From Microcebus murinus (lineage: Eukaryota; Chordata; Mammalia; Primates; Cheirogaleidae): a DNA stretch of 64,000 bases. Below, one piece after another: positions 23,181 through 34,428 of this stretch; the stretch's first letter is position 1, and the number at the start of each line of letters is the position of its first letter. The position numbers and the translations under genes are program-made. The stretch lies in contig NC_134136.1 in the NCBI RefSeq assembly GCF_040939455.1, forward strand, positions 99,684,014 to 99,748,013. The letters are read 5' to 3'. The notes below the pieces were generated by a model. It was not told the origin of the DNA and ran no database searches. It saw only the letters and a program-made list of their open reading frames with translations.

Positions 23181-24110
23181 CCTCACATACTTTTCATTTG
23201 AGATGTTTTAATTTATTGTGCAATATACACATAGATAAATAAAGCTGTAATGGGCTTCCAGTCACACCGGACCGCTCAGGTCTCCTTAAATTATGCTCAA
23301 CCTCTTCAAAACATATATTTAAACAATAGACATAAACTTCATTGGAGTCTGCCGACCAATTTGGAAAGCATTGGAAGGGAAGACAATAAGACCTGATTAC
23401 ACGCAAGGATTCTCTGTGATGTGATATCCCCTTTGCCAAGTCATTTTGCTGTTTTATTTATTTAATTTTTTTTTTAACAAACTTTCATTCATTTATGGTC
23501 TTCCGCAACCTGCTAATTTAACACTGGAGCGCGTTATTGCAGTGTTAGGAGGAGAGAAAGAGAGAGAGAAAACAACAATACTGCAATGATCCAAATGATA
23601 CAGTAGAATTATAGCAATTATAGTTCTACTTGTGGAAGAAAACCTTGCTGAGATCAGGCAAACAAACTGAAGCCTTGTGAGGATAACAAGCGTCGGGATT
23701 GACAGCCGGTGCTGGGAAGAGCCGGGAGGGCACAAACAGAAATATTTTCCTCCCCCCACCCCCCCTTAACTCCAACCAGTCAAGGTTAACCTCCTCAAAT
23801 GCTGCTTTCAGACTCTTATCCACTTCAGGGTATGCATTTTATGCACAAATCGAGGTCTCTCCTGGAAGTCTGGTAATAGGAGGAAATGTAACATAATCCG
23901 CTTGCCTAGAACTTGTCCCTCGCCTTCTGTGCCCCCTGCTTGCCCTCCACGTCCTACCCCTGCCTCGGTTCTCCTTATGGCTGCTGAGATCTGCCTGTGA
24001 ACGGTATTTATTTGTTGATGTATTTTCAAAGGAGCAGCCCGTGGAAAGGTCCAAAGGGACTGATAACTTGGATTTCCTGGGAAGATTCCCTCGCGTTTGC
24101 TAATCCTTTC
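23181..24110. promoter_or_regulatory. Candidate upstream regulatory block B
   Basis: Contains GTTTTAATTTATTGTGC, ACCTGCTAATTTAACACTGG, GCGCGTTATTGCAGTG and a GA-rich patch at 23.55-23.57 kb. AT-rich with isolated CpGs and no transposon. Inference. Confidence 0.35.
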
Positions 24111-24499
24111 CTCTTCGCCGTGTCTTCCGCCTGAGCCGTGGGTTCCACCATTAGGGCTCGGCTGGGAGAGGTTTGTTGGGAAGCAGCTTTTTTGGAAGCG
24201 TCTTGAGGACCACGGCCCAGCCCTCAAGGTATGGACGTGTGAGTGTGATTACTGTGTTAGGACAACTCGCCTTATTTGCAAACTTCACCACTTTCTATTA
24301 CCCGTCTGCAGCCGGGGGAAGGATGGGGGGAGCGAGAACTAGAGAGAAAACAGACTCTCCTCCCCATCATCCATACAGGAGGCAACCGAGGCTTTTCAAG
24401 CTTTGCTCTAAGCACAAAGCTGGGCAAATGGTCGCAGCCCCAAGCCTGCACTCGTCCCCTCCTACGGGCGAGAAGCAAGTGGTTGGGCTGTGAGCTCTC

Positions 24500-25065
24500 A
24501 CCCTGAGTCCCTCGGTGGGAGCTCCCCATCTCCTGCCCCACCCATCTCCCCGGGTTTCCAGACCCGAGAGGGGAAACTTCTCGGTGCCCTCTAATCACCA
24601 CCATCTGCTTTCTTCTCTCCAATGCCGGACGGCGGGACTCCACGGTCGAGGCGTCCCGGGTGCAGCTTTTACTCTGTAGCTGCTGCTCCCGGCGACCCTG
24701 GCGAGGGTGGTGGAAGGGGGCAGGTGGGCACTGGTGGGAGCTCGGGGAAGGAGCAGCGAGGGACCCAACACAGGCGTCAGTCCCCAGGCCGCAAGGACCC
24801 GGGCTGTCCGAGTCCTCCCCACCCCCCTGACCCCCCCTGCCCCCCTCTGGAGCTCGGCTCGGCGCCACGGCCAGAGCGCGCCCCCTAGCGGGGGCTCCGG
24901 GTGGGCCGGGCTCTCCTGCCGCAGCCTCCGGGGACTGAAGTTGGCAGATCTGAGTGATCCGGCAGGAATGAATGAAAGAAAACAAAAGCCTTGGAAACAT
25001 TTCCAAGTGTTCAATAAAAGACCCATCTGTACCTTTCTTCTCCAGCGCGTTCGTGGTTAATGTCC
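24500..25065. promoter_or_regulatory. CpG-rich patch upstream of ARX
   Basis: GC-rich with moderate CpG density (GGCTCGGCGCCACGGCCAGA, GCGCCCCCTAGCGGGGGC; the latter contains the CCCCTAG/GCGG pattern typical of CTCF-like sites). No exon or protein match. Confidence 0.4.
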
Positions 25066-25590
25066 CCCCATGCGCGCGAGAGGGGAGATAATTGCTGGGT
25101 GGATTCTTGCTGGCGAACCTAAGGAAACACTGGACTGAGAAGTGAAATAATTGGGGGTGGGGCCAAGGCAAGCGTGCCGAGGATGCAACACCAGCCGGAA
25201 ATCGGAATCTGCAGTCTCCGGGGTGTTTATGGAGGCCTGGCGGCCTGCGCCCTCAGATTCTTCAGTCCCTAGAGAGTGGGGGTGGCCATCAGAAGGCAGC
25301 TACTCTGAGCTTTCTTTGAAATGGGACCCTGTGCTGCCTCCACTGTAGGGCTCATGATCCCCTCCCACCTTCTTGCTCTGAAACACCCCACCCTCTGATT
25401 CTAAGTTTCTGCGTTCGGATTTCAGGACTCCCTACCTTCTGATTCTAGGATTTTCCACTTTTTGACTCGATGATCTCCTACTTTCTGAGTCTAGAGTCCC
25501 CCACTTCTGACTTGATGGCCGCCTGGGCCACCGCTCTGCTCCATCTCCCCCCCAGGCATCCTCCTCTTCCCCTCCTTCCACTGCATCAGG
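25066..25590. other. Unique DNA, short internal repeats
   Basis: 25.37-25.52 kb contains four loosely similar phrases of the form TTCTGATTCTAAG / TTTCTGAGTCTAGAG about 40 bp apart, a degenerate short tandem array. No gene. Confidence 0.4.
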
Positions 25591-26489
25591 AAATCCTCAA
25601 ACCCCAGATTCCACTACTCTCCATTACTCATAAATCACCCATTCCCTCTTGGTCTTGCCAGAAATTGAGAAAAGAGAAAAATGCGGGGTTCTTGTCTAGC
25701 CCCCTTCAACTTGTTTCAACCTGGAAATGATTGAGTTTTCTTGAAGGTCTTAGAACCTCTGGTAAAAAGTTACCGATGAAGCTTTTACAAAGGCAAAGAA
25801 TTCCCAGTTCAAGTCGATCCATAACTTATTTCTTTGGCATCGAGTGTGTTAATCCTAATTCAACAGTCAGAAAAACAGGAACCGTGCTTCTGAAGACCCG
25901 TAGTGTCTGTAATCTCATGGCCTTAGACCTGCAGGATTTTAAAGTCATACCAAGGCCACCAAAACTGTCACTAGGTAAGGCCTAGAAAGGAGGAATCCAA
26001 AAATAGGAGTGATAACAACTCCGTGGAGTCCCTTATTTTGCGATGTGTCTTGCTAATTGGGAAGTTCAACACGAGGCTTTCCCTGCCCATACAAGGCTGG
26101 TATTTCAGAGCGGGAGGAGCAGATGGAAGGGGTCCTGTGGGAAGGGAGGCGTGGGTGTCCCCGTGTTTAATTAAGAGTTGCATTGTGTGGAAGGGAGGAG
26201 GAAAGATGCCGGGGCTGTACAGCGCTCTGTTCCCTTCATCACAAAATAACCTGCAAGTTAAAATAAAGCCCGCGACTAAGACGGAGCCGTCTCTGGAATA
26301 GATACCATTAGAACCACAGTCCTTCTGGAATACAGATATCTAATTTCCTGCCGCAAATCACTTACCAGATCAGAAAACACAAATAGCTGAAACAGAAGGG
26401 AAAAAAATAGAGGAGGAGGAGGACGAGGAAGAAAGGCCCAGGAATAAAAATAACTGCGCAAAAGCGCTTACATTCAGCGCTCTGACAGG

Positions 26490-27120
26490 CGTCTACTCCA
26501 AACCTGGGGCAGTTCGGTCCCCTCCCCAACAGCTCCCCTTCTGCTCCCTACTTTCCAGCCCACCCGGGATTCCTTTTGAGGACACCCAGCATCTCGGAAA
26601 GAAGGGGAACGGCTTACAAACTGAGATTAGAGCAACGGTGGTGAAACACTGGGACACTCCCAACTTAGGGACCTCGTGGGGCCGCCTAGGTACCGCCCCG
26701 TCGGGCATCGACCGCATCACCTCCCCTTCTAACCGCACAGGGCTGGCAGGACTCTCCGCAGGGCGCCGCTCGCCTGAAGCGGCCTCAGTTTCCCAGTAGT
26801 GAAGGTGTTGGCACCCAGGGGCTGGGGAGCTCAGGGCGCCCTGCGGGTGTCGCGCCACCGGGGGTATTGCAGCGACCGGGGCGCCCGGTGTCAGGTCGCC
26901 TTCTGGGTCTTGGGAACCCGGGAGCAGAACCAAGACCCGACCCCTGGTGACCCCGATGGCGCGGACAAAAGGGGAGGCTGGATTAGCGCGCCCGCGAGAG
27001 GGCGCAGGCGAGGAGGCCGCCTGTGAGGAGAGGCGCCAGGCCGGAAGCGGGGCTCTGACCGAGGGCTCTCTGGGGCCCAAAGGCTCGACTGCCCCTGGAA
27101 AATGGCCCTGGTAGCAGGTG
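26490..27120. promoter_or_regulatory. CpG island 7 kb upstream of ARX
   Basis: CpG-dense core at 26.68-27.06 kb (for example GTCGGGCATCGACCGCATCA, GCGCCCGCGAGAGGGCGCAG). No homologous gene recognised. An ORF of 224 codons on minus is likely compositional. Confidence 0.55.
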
Positions 27121-27940
27121 CAGGAGGAAAGTCCAGACAGAAAAGGTGGGAGGAGGAAAGCAAACACATCTACTCAGATGTTAATGCACAGAAAGTGAGC
27201 CTTAGCTGTTTTTCTTTGGAGATTAAATGAGATCTCAGATTTGTTTTTGAGTAGGAAATCGTAGATTTCTCACAATCGCCGGAAATTTTGTGTTGCATGC
27301 TTCTGAATCAACATCACATTCTTCCCCCACCACTTTAGACTTTGCAGGTTTAGCACAGTTCCTGGCACCCAGTGGGGAGCAGTTTAGTCAATCTTTCCTG
27401 AACCAGAGAATTGCACTGTGGCTGTGGGAGTGTAGAAGGTACTTTTATTTGGGCAGACGGCACTTGATTTTTCATTCTCCTGGGGTGGGAACTGATTGAT
27501 TTTCCCCTCTCCCCCATCTCTATTTATCTAGGCCTCACTCTCCTTCCTCAATTCTTCCATCACTGCTGTTGGGGCCCATTTCATTGTTCATACTTCCCTG
27601 TTTAAGGCTTGCAAGGGACTAAGAAGAAACTAATACCAATGTATTTTGCCCAAAGAATCCCAGAAGGGCTGGGGGGGGGGAGAAGGAGATTGAAACCTAC
27701 AGTTCAAGTGAAATTTAGACTTAGGAGTGATTTTTGCTTATTTCTTTTCATGGATAATAGAGAGCTGGCGTTATCTGTTACTGTACATTCCAAATAATAA
27801 ATAGCTCCAAGACTATAATCTAACAGGTGTAAAATTTCCCTTTTCTGAGAAATGAAGAGACCACCGACACTATCTTAAATAGTACAGATAGAAATGCTGT
27901 TGTTGACAATCTTCCATGCTGAAGAATTAATTCCAAGCTA
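27121..27940. other. Unique sequence, no gene seen
   Basis: AT-moderate DNA with a G10 run at 27671. No repeat family or conserved motif cluster recognised. Confidence 0.5.
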
Positions 27941-27950
27941 GCTCTCACTC

Positions 27951-27952
<2 letters not shown>

Positions 27953-28020
<68 letters not shown>
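27953..28020 (+). repeat. (TC)34 microsatellite
   Basis: Sixty-eight bases of uninterrupted TC dinucleotide. Confidence 0.97.
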
Positions 28021-28024
<4 letters not shown>

Positions 28025-28925
28025 GCAGGCCTGACTTTGGGGGTAGGGTGGTGTGGACCCCACACAGAAGGTTGTAACCAAAGATCAGCTGATTGAAATT
28101 CTGGCTTCCCCCACCCTGCAAAAATATCCAGAGCTTTTTACTCTCTGCCAACCGCAAGACGGGCTGATCATCAGAGAAAATGTCTGTTCTTTCTCTCATC
28201 CATCTCTCTTTACCTCCTTCAAAAATGTGGCCTGCTTAGTTGTTAGGCATCACAGGCTGGGGAGGGAAAGAGGTGACGAGAGGGCTGTTCCAAGACTCAT
28301 TTCCCAGGGAGGTGCAACTTCCATCTGGTATATACCAAGTCCTGGAGGTTTCATCTGCATTCATTTGTTCCCAAGCACCTCTTCAACAACTGTGCCCCCA
28401 CCTTCCAAGCATCCCATTGGTCAGGATTGGCTCCCACTGCATGCAATGCAAAAATGTCTCCCCCAGAAATGTTTTATCAAATGCAGGAAGGGAAACTGGC
28501 CCAGGAAATGCTGCTCTTGCATCTCATCATGGACCAACTCTTACCTGTTTCTTCTCACCCTCCTTCTTTCTTCTTCAGCGTTCGGGTTGAAGCATTTTGA
28601 TGTTATTTGTATAAAGGAAGCGACATTAGAGTAACCTTTTTATGGCATTACACTAAAGGGAGATTGAACTATAACTTTGAAAATTGTGACATTCCAATAA
28701 GAGTTATATTAAATTGCTTAACAACATTTTGAAGGCATCATTGGTATTGTCTGTAGTGGTAAGTGAAACAAAGGATTTCACAGCATGTCGGGTTTAATAC
28801 TAAATATGCTCATATTTAAGTCTTTAAGCTATTGAATAGAAGAGAGGAGAAAGGGAGATGGTGAAATAGTTACAGAGGGGGATGGAGCAGAGAGACAGAA
28901 GACTCCTTAGAGAAGACAATGCTGA

Positions 28926-29080
28926 GAATAGCATCTGGCGCTTCCTGAGTACTTACTATGTGCCAAACATTGTTCTAAGTGCTTTTCACAAGGATCAATT
29001 AATCCTCCTGACAAACCTACGGGATGGTTCTATTATAATCCCCTTTTTCACAGATGAGAAAACTGAGGCACAGAAAGGGT
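28926..29080 (-). mobile_element. MIR SINE, antisense
   Basis: TGAGTACTTACTATGTGCCA, ATTAATCCTCCTGACAAACC and CACAGATGAGAAAACTGAGG match the reverse complement of MIR. Confidence 0.85.
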
Positions 29081-29184
29081 CACCCACTGGGCTTGGTGTC
29101 CCCGGATTTGCCAGGTTTTCCAACTGAAAGTCCTGTTTCCAGGAAATCCCTCAATCTGATTCAGGAGTGTACCACCCTTACCCT

Positions 29185-29305
29185 CTGCAAATCTCACCCA
29201 TTTTACAGATGAGCAACTTGAGGGTCAGAGAGAGATGAACTGCCTTGTCCGTAATCACACAGCTTGCTAGTTAGTAGCAGGCAGAGGACTACAATTTGGG
29301 ACTTA
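29185..29305 (-). mobile_element. MIR SINE fragment, antisense
   Basis: CCATTTTACAGATGAGCAAC, AATCACACAGCTTGCTAG: reverse-complement MIR central region. Confidence 0.75.
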
Positions 29306-29319
29306 CAAATCATGCCCCC

Positions 29320-30320
29320 TTTCTACTCTGAAAGAATTGTAGAAAAGAATGTGGCTTTTTAAATGTTAAAGATCAAAAGAGCCAAATAAATAATTGAAAA
29401 GATAATATCCAAGGAAAAGATGTATACCGTATTGAGACACGTACATCACTGCCTGGCAGATTAGAATATGTAGAAAAAGGAGGTCACCTATATTGTAAAC
29501 ACAATTCATAACAAAAGACAATTTCAAAATTGCAATAAGTATACAAAGAAAATAATTATATGGAACATGTGGCCATTAGGCAGGGAACATTTTAACTCTC
29601 TAAAGCCTTTAGTGTATTGTTCTGATGTCATTGTTGTTCAATATTGATGAACTTTGTTCTACCTCACATCATCCTCAAACAGGCAGATCCCCCCTCCCCC
29701 CGGGGGCAGCATACAGTGTTTCCAAATAGCTTCTGGAGGCCCTTCGGACAGATCTGCAAGAACCGATTATCTTCTGTGCATCTAGTTTGTAAGCAGGTTG
29801 TGGAGCTGGGCATTGGCCAGGAAAGAAGGCTTTCTCTCTTGGAACACAGCTCATTGTAAAAATACAGCTTGACATCAATAAAAATAATCACTGTTTGATG
29901 TATTTCTTATAATTATAGGTCATCTCTCGGCAAGGCTTCGCAGTTCACAAAGTTGCGATTTGGCCTCTGTCACGCTGATGTGGGAGGCAGCCAGGTCCCA
30001 GCGCCTCTCAGAGTCCTGGCGGGCATCCTGAGTGCCAGAAGCTTATGCACAACTTCAGGGAAGAAAACATTTTGGAAACGACTAGAAAACTGTGAGGGAG
30101 TTGCAACTGTAAACAGCAAATGTGCTAAAGAGTGGAGACTTATGCAGAGCTAAAAGAGGGCAGGTGGAGCCTGTTCTCAGTTTTTTACATGTGAAGAAAA
30201 CATTGGGCTGACTTCATTTGGATTCTGCAGAGCTAAAATGTGCCTTGCTGATTGTTGTTGTTTTATTTAAACAAGCACCCGGGGCTGTGTGAGGATCAGG
30301 GCTTGAGGAGCCAAAGGATT
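29320..30320. promoter_or_regulatory. Candidate upstream regulatory block C
   Basis: AT-rich unique segment with AAATAAATAATTGAAAAG, AACAAAAGACAATTTC, AAATAATTATATGG and ATAATTATAGGTC motifs. Repeat-free between MIR and old L1 pieces. Weak inference. Confidence 0.25.
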
Positions 30321-30389
30321 CTCAGAAAAAAGGTGAACAGCTGTGGTTCTTGTCAAACACAAACCCTTGATTGTTGCTTAATCGTTCCC

Positions 30390-30650
30390 CCATATTGGAC
30401 ATTGGTGTTATTTTAATTGTTTTGCTATCACAAATAACATTGTAATGAAAACTTTTGTGCATGCAATTTATTCCTTTGCATTATTTCCTTTAAATAATTT
30501 CCTAAGAGTGGGATTACTGATTAAAGAGTGTGAACATTTAGTCTCTTGAAATAGTCTTCAACTGGTTGAACCAGTTGACACCACCTCTAGCAATAAGTGA
30601 ATGTACCAATTTTGCAACAACCTTGCCAGCATTATGTATTATAGCGGTTT
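30390..30650 (-). mobile_element. Old L1 3' fragment, antisense
   Basis: Phrases such as TTGCTATCACAAATAACATT, AGTGGGATTACTGATTAAAG and CCTTGCCAGCATTATGTATT are typical of antisense L1M 3' regions. Diverged. Confidence 0.6.
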
Positions 30651-30879
30651 TCCCCCTCAAATTTTGGTTATTTAAATAACTCGGTACTTGAATCTAGTTC
30701 TCACTCCATACTTGGTATCTTCCCCCCTCACGCCAGCATTTCTATCTCTTGCCTTTCTGAATGGCTTGAACTATCAGGAAGATGACAAGGATACATGAGA
30801 AGAAAGGTAATCCTAGAGCAGTGCACATCTGCCACACTTGGCAAGGTTTTTGAAGACATCTGTGGCAGAATGTGCAGTG

Positions 30880-31062
30880 TGTGAGACCCCAGGCTCTGAG
30901 ATCAATGAGATCTGGCTTAAAGCCCATTCTTGCTACTTCTGGCTCTGTGGCCTTGGGCAATCTAATTAACCTCAGAAGACTCAGTTTCATCACCTGAAAA
31001 TCAAGGATGATAAAAGTACCTGCAGCATAATGACACATTATAGATGCTAAATAAAAGTTAGT
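30880..31062 (+). mobile_element. MIR SINE
   Basis: GGCTCTGAGATCAATGAGAT, TGGCTCTGTGGCCTTGGGCA, CAGTTTCATCACCTGAAAAT follow MIR order. Confidence 0.75.
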
Positions 31063-31079
31063 TTATATTGTTTGAAAGA

Positions 31080-31475
31080 TGAATACTGAACTGCACATTA
31101 ATTTACATACATTTTTGAATACTTGTGCAATTATTTTTATGGAATATTGACTCAGGACTAGAATTGTTCCATTAGAAGGTATGTGCAGTTTAAACTTTAC
31201 AGATATTGACAAAATGTCCTTTAAAAAGATCATTTCACTTGGTACCTCTACAAACAACATTGTTAGCACTGGATATTTTCAATCTTGTAAAATATTTTAG
31301 TTCGATGAAGAAAACCTAATAGCTTATTATTGTTTTTATGTTCATTTCTTTCATTATTAGTGAGGTCAAGCATTTTTTCATGTGACAATTGGCCGATTGT
31401 ATTTCCTTTTCTATGAATCATCTGTTCTCTATTGCTTGTTAATATTGCACAGATTATTTTACCCATGAGTATGTC
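31080..31475 (-). mobile_element. Old L1 3' fragment, antisense
   Basis: GAGGTCAAGCATTTTTTCAT, GGTACCTCTACAAACAACAT and a TTGTTAATATTGC end are L1M-like in antisense. Diverged. Confidence 0.55.
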
Positions 31476-31689
31476 TTAAAAGTTTGCTAGGGCTTTATGA
31501 AGAGCTGGCATGAGAATTGCTGTGAGATTATCATTAGTTTTACTTTGATTTCCTTTAGATTCTAAGAATAATGGCCAGTGTTTCTTTTCATGAGTTTTGT
31601 AGATCAGTGGCCCTCTCTTAGTCTTTTAGATTATTTGTCTTGAAGGGATGTGAGACAAAGACTGCTAATTGCCTCCAAATATCCATTCT

Positions 31690-32120
31690 TTTGGTGGTGG
31701 GTTAAAAACGACCACTAATTCTGTGTCACTCCCCTCATAGAGAAGTGAAGTTTATTTTTCCTCCCTTTGAATTTGGACTGGCCCTGTGACAGCTTTGACC
31801 AGTAGAAGGTGGTGAAGTGACACTGTGCCTAAGATTTGAGAAGGCCTGGAAGATCCTGCTTTGTGTTTGTGGACACTGGAGACCCCAACAAGAAGGGCAC
31901 AGGCCCAAGCATCCAAGCATCTTAGTTGATTGTTAACTGTGTGAGACCCCCAGTGAGACAGATGGAAGATGGAAGAATTGCCCAGCTGAGGCCACTCAAC
32001 CCACAGATCCATGAGAGATAATAAAATGGTTATTGCTATTCATTTATTTATTTTTGGCTGCTGTTATTTGAAGCCACTAAGTTTTAGGGTGGTTTATTAG
32101 GCAGCAATAGATTATGCAAA
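31690..32120 (+). mobile_element. Old LTR-like (MaLR/MLT-type) fragment, tentative
   Basis: GATAATAAAATGGTTATTGC, GAAGCCACTAAGTTTTAGGG and GCAGCAATAGATTATGC resemble the 3' part of a common mammalian LTR-type repeat. Family name uncertain. Confidence 0.35.
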
Positions 32121-32159
32121 TACTCCCTATATCCGTTATTAACTAAACTCTGATTTTTA

Positions 32160-32560
32160 CCTGGGCACATGATAGGGCAATTGAAAGATCATATTTCTCA
32201 GCCTCCTTTTAAGAAGGAGTGACCAATTTAACTAAATTCTATATAAGAGCACATTTTGAGTTTCTGGTATTTCCAGAAACTCATCTTAAAGGAGAGAAGG
32301 CAGGCCCTTTTCTCCATTCCTCAAATTGGTTGCTTGAAACAAATGTGGTAGCTGGAGCTCTAGCAGTCATATTGTACCATGAAGACAAGAACCACATCCT
32401 AGGGATGGCAGAGTAGCTGGCTGGAAGGTACCTTGATCCCTGGCAACCTTATAGAGCTATTGTACTCCAGCCCTGAACCTCCTATTTCCACACATATATG
32501 ATATGAAAGGGAAATAAACCTCTTTTCTCCTTTAAGCCATTGTCTTTTGTTTGTTTGTTT
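32160..32560 (+). mobile_element. Ancient mammal-wide repeat, family uncertain
   Basis: GGGAAATAAACCTCTTTTCT, GCCATTGTCTTTTGTTTG ending and TTTCTCAGCCTCCTTTTAAG start resemble a mammal-wide interspersed repeat. No confident name. Confidence 0.35.
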
Positions 32561-32614
32561 GGTTTGGTTTCTATTCTATGAAGCTGAACTTAATCCTAAG
32601 TGACACAGGACAAG

Positions 32615-33235
32615 ACCAAATTCCAATATGAAATGTGTTTCCTTGCCTTTGCAATAGCAGCTTATGTACAATAACTCATTTGCCTGCTTTATGGGAACCC
32701 TGCCTCAGGAAACAGTAGTGAACAAAATCTGATATGGCCTCTAAGACATAATTAGCTTACAGTTAAGCAAATCATCATAAAGCAATGGAAAACTAACTGT
32801 GACAAGACTTTGACAGACAGGCTCATGGTGCTAGGAGGGCCCATAACATGACCCTTGCTGAATCAAGGAGGTCAGGGTCAGGAAGTGACATTTGAGCTGA
32901 GATCTGAAAGGTAGGCTGGAGTTAACTCAGTGATGAGGGGAGGGAAGAAGATCATTCCCAACAAAGGTGACAGCACATATGGAGGTCCTGTGGCAGGAGA
33001 GAGCATGGCAAGTACAATGGGCAAGATGATTTGTCTAGAGTGGAGAAAATGAGGTGAGTTTGGTATGCATGAGGCTGGAGAGGGTGGCAGATGGGAGAAC
33101 TAGGAGGCTGTGTTTGTGAGTCTGGTCTATGTTTTAAAAGCACTGGAAAACCATCGAACATTGTAAGCTGTTGAGTGACAGTGCTCTAAAAGAGAGAAGA
33201 TGGTAGTGCAGAAGATGGAGAGAACACCAAAAGAT
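32615..33235 (+). mobile_element. Ancient mammal-wide repeat (L2-like or related), diverged
   Basis: Phrases such as AAGTGACATTTGAGCTGAGA, GATCATTCCCAACAAAGGTG and GGAGGTCCTGTGGCAGGAGA match a widespread old mammalian repeat whose family I cannot name with certainty. Confidence 0.4.
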
Positions 33236-33499
33236 TCAAGAACTAGTTCTCTTATTCCTGTGTTTGGGTTCCTGACTTTTGTTTCTATTTGTCCTTGAGA
33301 GGTTGAATTGAACTAACTCCATAATAAATTTTTGGTGAAATCATGCACATTTGTTAGGATCCAGATTGGACTGCATGTGACTCAGTGACAACAATGGTTT
33401 AAACAATTTGGATGCTTATTTCATTTTTATGTCGAAGTTAGAGCTGATATGCTGGCTCTACTCTAGGAAGTCATAAAGATCTTAGCCTCGTTCTATCTT

Positions 33500-33828
33500 T
33501 TTTTTTTGAGACAGAGTCTCACTTTGTTGCCCAGGCTAGAGTGAGTGCCGTGGCGTCAGCCTAGCTCACAGCAACCTCAAACTCCGGGGCTCAAGTGATC
33601 CTCCTGCCTCAGCCTCCCAAGTACCTGGGACTACAGGCATGTGCCACCATGCCCGGCTAACTTTTTGTATATATATATCTTTTTTTTTTAGTTGGTCAAT
33701 TAATTTCTTTCTATTTTTAGTAGAGACGGGGTCTCGCTCAGGGTGGTTTCGAACTCCTGACCTCGAGCAATCTGCCCGCCTCGGCCTCCCAGAGTGCTAG
33801 GATTATAGGCGTGAGCCACCACACCCGG
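33500..33828 (-). mobile_element. Alu, strepsirrhine type, with target-site duplication
   Basis: Antisense dimeric Alu with the TTGGTCAATTAATTTCTTTC linker. Flanked by direct repeats CCTCGTTCTATCTT at 33486-33499 and 33829-33842, so the insertion is intact. Confidence 0.96.
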
Positions 33829-33974
33829 CCTCGTTCTATCTTGTTGTTCTTTTGTCCCTAGGGTGTTGCCTTCATCTGTATGACCCAAGACAGCTCATGT
33901 AAACATTTCATCCATGGAACAGAGGAGAGGGAAGGAGAGATCACCTTCCTTCTCTTTTTGGGCATGGTTTAGGA

Positions 33975-34180
33975 CAGGAGTCCTCAAACATTTTAAACAG
34001 GGGGCCAGTTCACTGTCCCTCAGACTGTTGGAGGGCCAGACTATAGTTTAACAAAACTATGAACAAATTTCTATGCTCACTGCACATATCTTATTTTGAA
34101 GTAAAAAACAAAACAAAACAAAACAAAAACGGGCAAAAACACCCACATGTGGCCCTCGGGCCGTAGTTTGAGGATGCCTG
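33975..34180 (+). mobile_element. 206-bp nonautonomous hAT-type DNA transposon
   Basis: Starts CAGGAGTCCTCAAAC and ends GTTTGAGGATGCCTG, near-perfect terminal inverted repeats, with an 8-bp target duplication GTTTAGGA at 33967-33974 and 34181-34188. No coding capacity. Eight-bp duplications and CAG...CTG ends are hAT hallmarks. A short (AAAAC)n lies inside. Confidence 0.9.
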
Positions 34181-34349
34181 GTTTAGGAGTTATGTACATT
34201 GCTCCCTTTTATATCTCAATGACCAGAACTTAAGATGCATTTTCACATCTAGATGATAGGGAGGCTTGGAACTATAGAATTTATTTGGTACTGCCATGCA
34301 TCTGGCTAAAACTCTGGAAAGCTAGTACTATAGGTAATTGGATGGAAAT

Positions 34350-34428
34350 CTACACCTGTGGGCCAAATCCAACCATGACCATTTGTTTACATGGTGTATG
34401 GCTGCTTTTGCACTACAGGGGCCCTTGA
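34350..34428 (-). mobile_element. Fragment of hAT-like MER element, antisense
   Basis: GGGCCAAATCC, CCATTTGTTTACATGGTGTA and GGCTGCTTTTGCACTACAGG resemble the reverse complement of the element at 49909-50136. It abuts the repeat block. Confidence 0.5.

Noticed and set aside
24272..25171. 299-codon minus-strand ORF in the upstream CpG-rich patch
   Set aside because: Low-complexity Pro/Ser/Arg/Gly content, no recognisable domain, and competing plus-strand frames.
26493..27167. 224-codon minus ORF
   Set aside because: Coincides with a CpG island; no domain or splice structure recognised.
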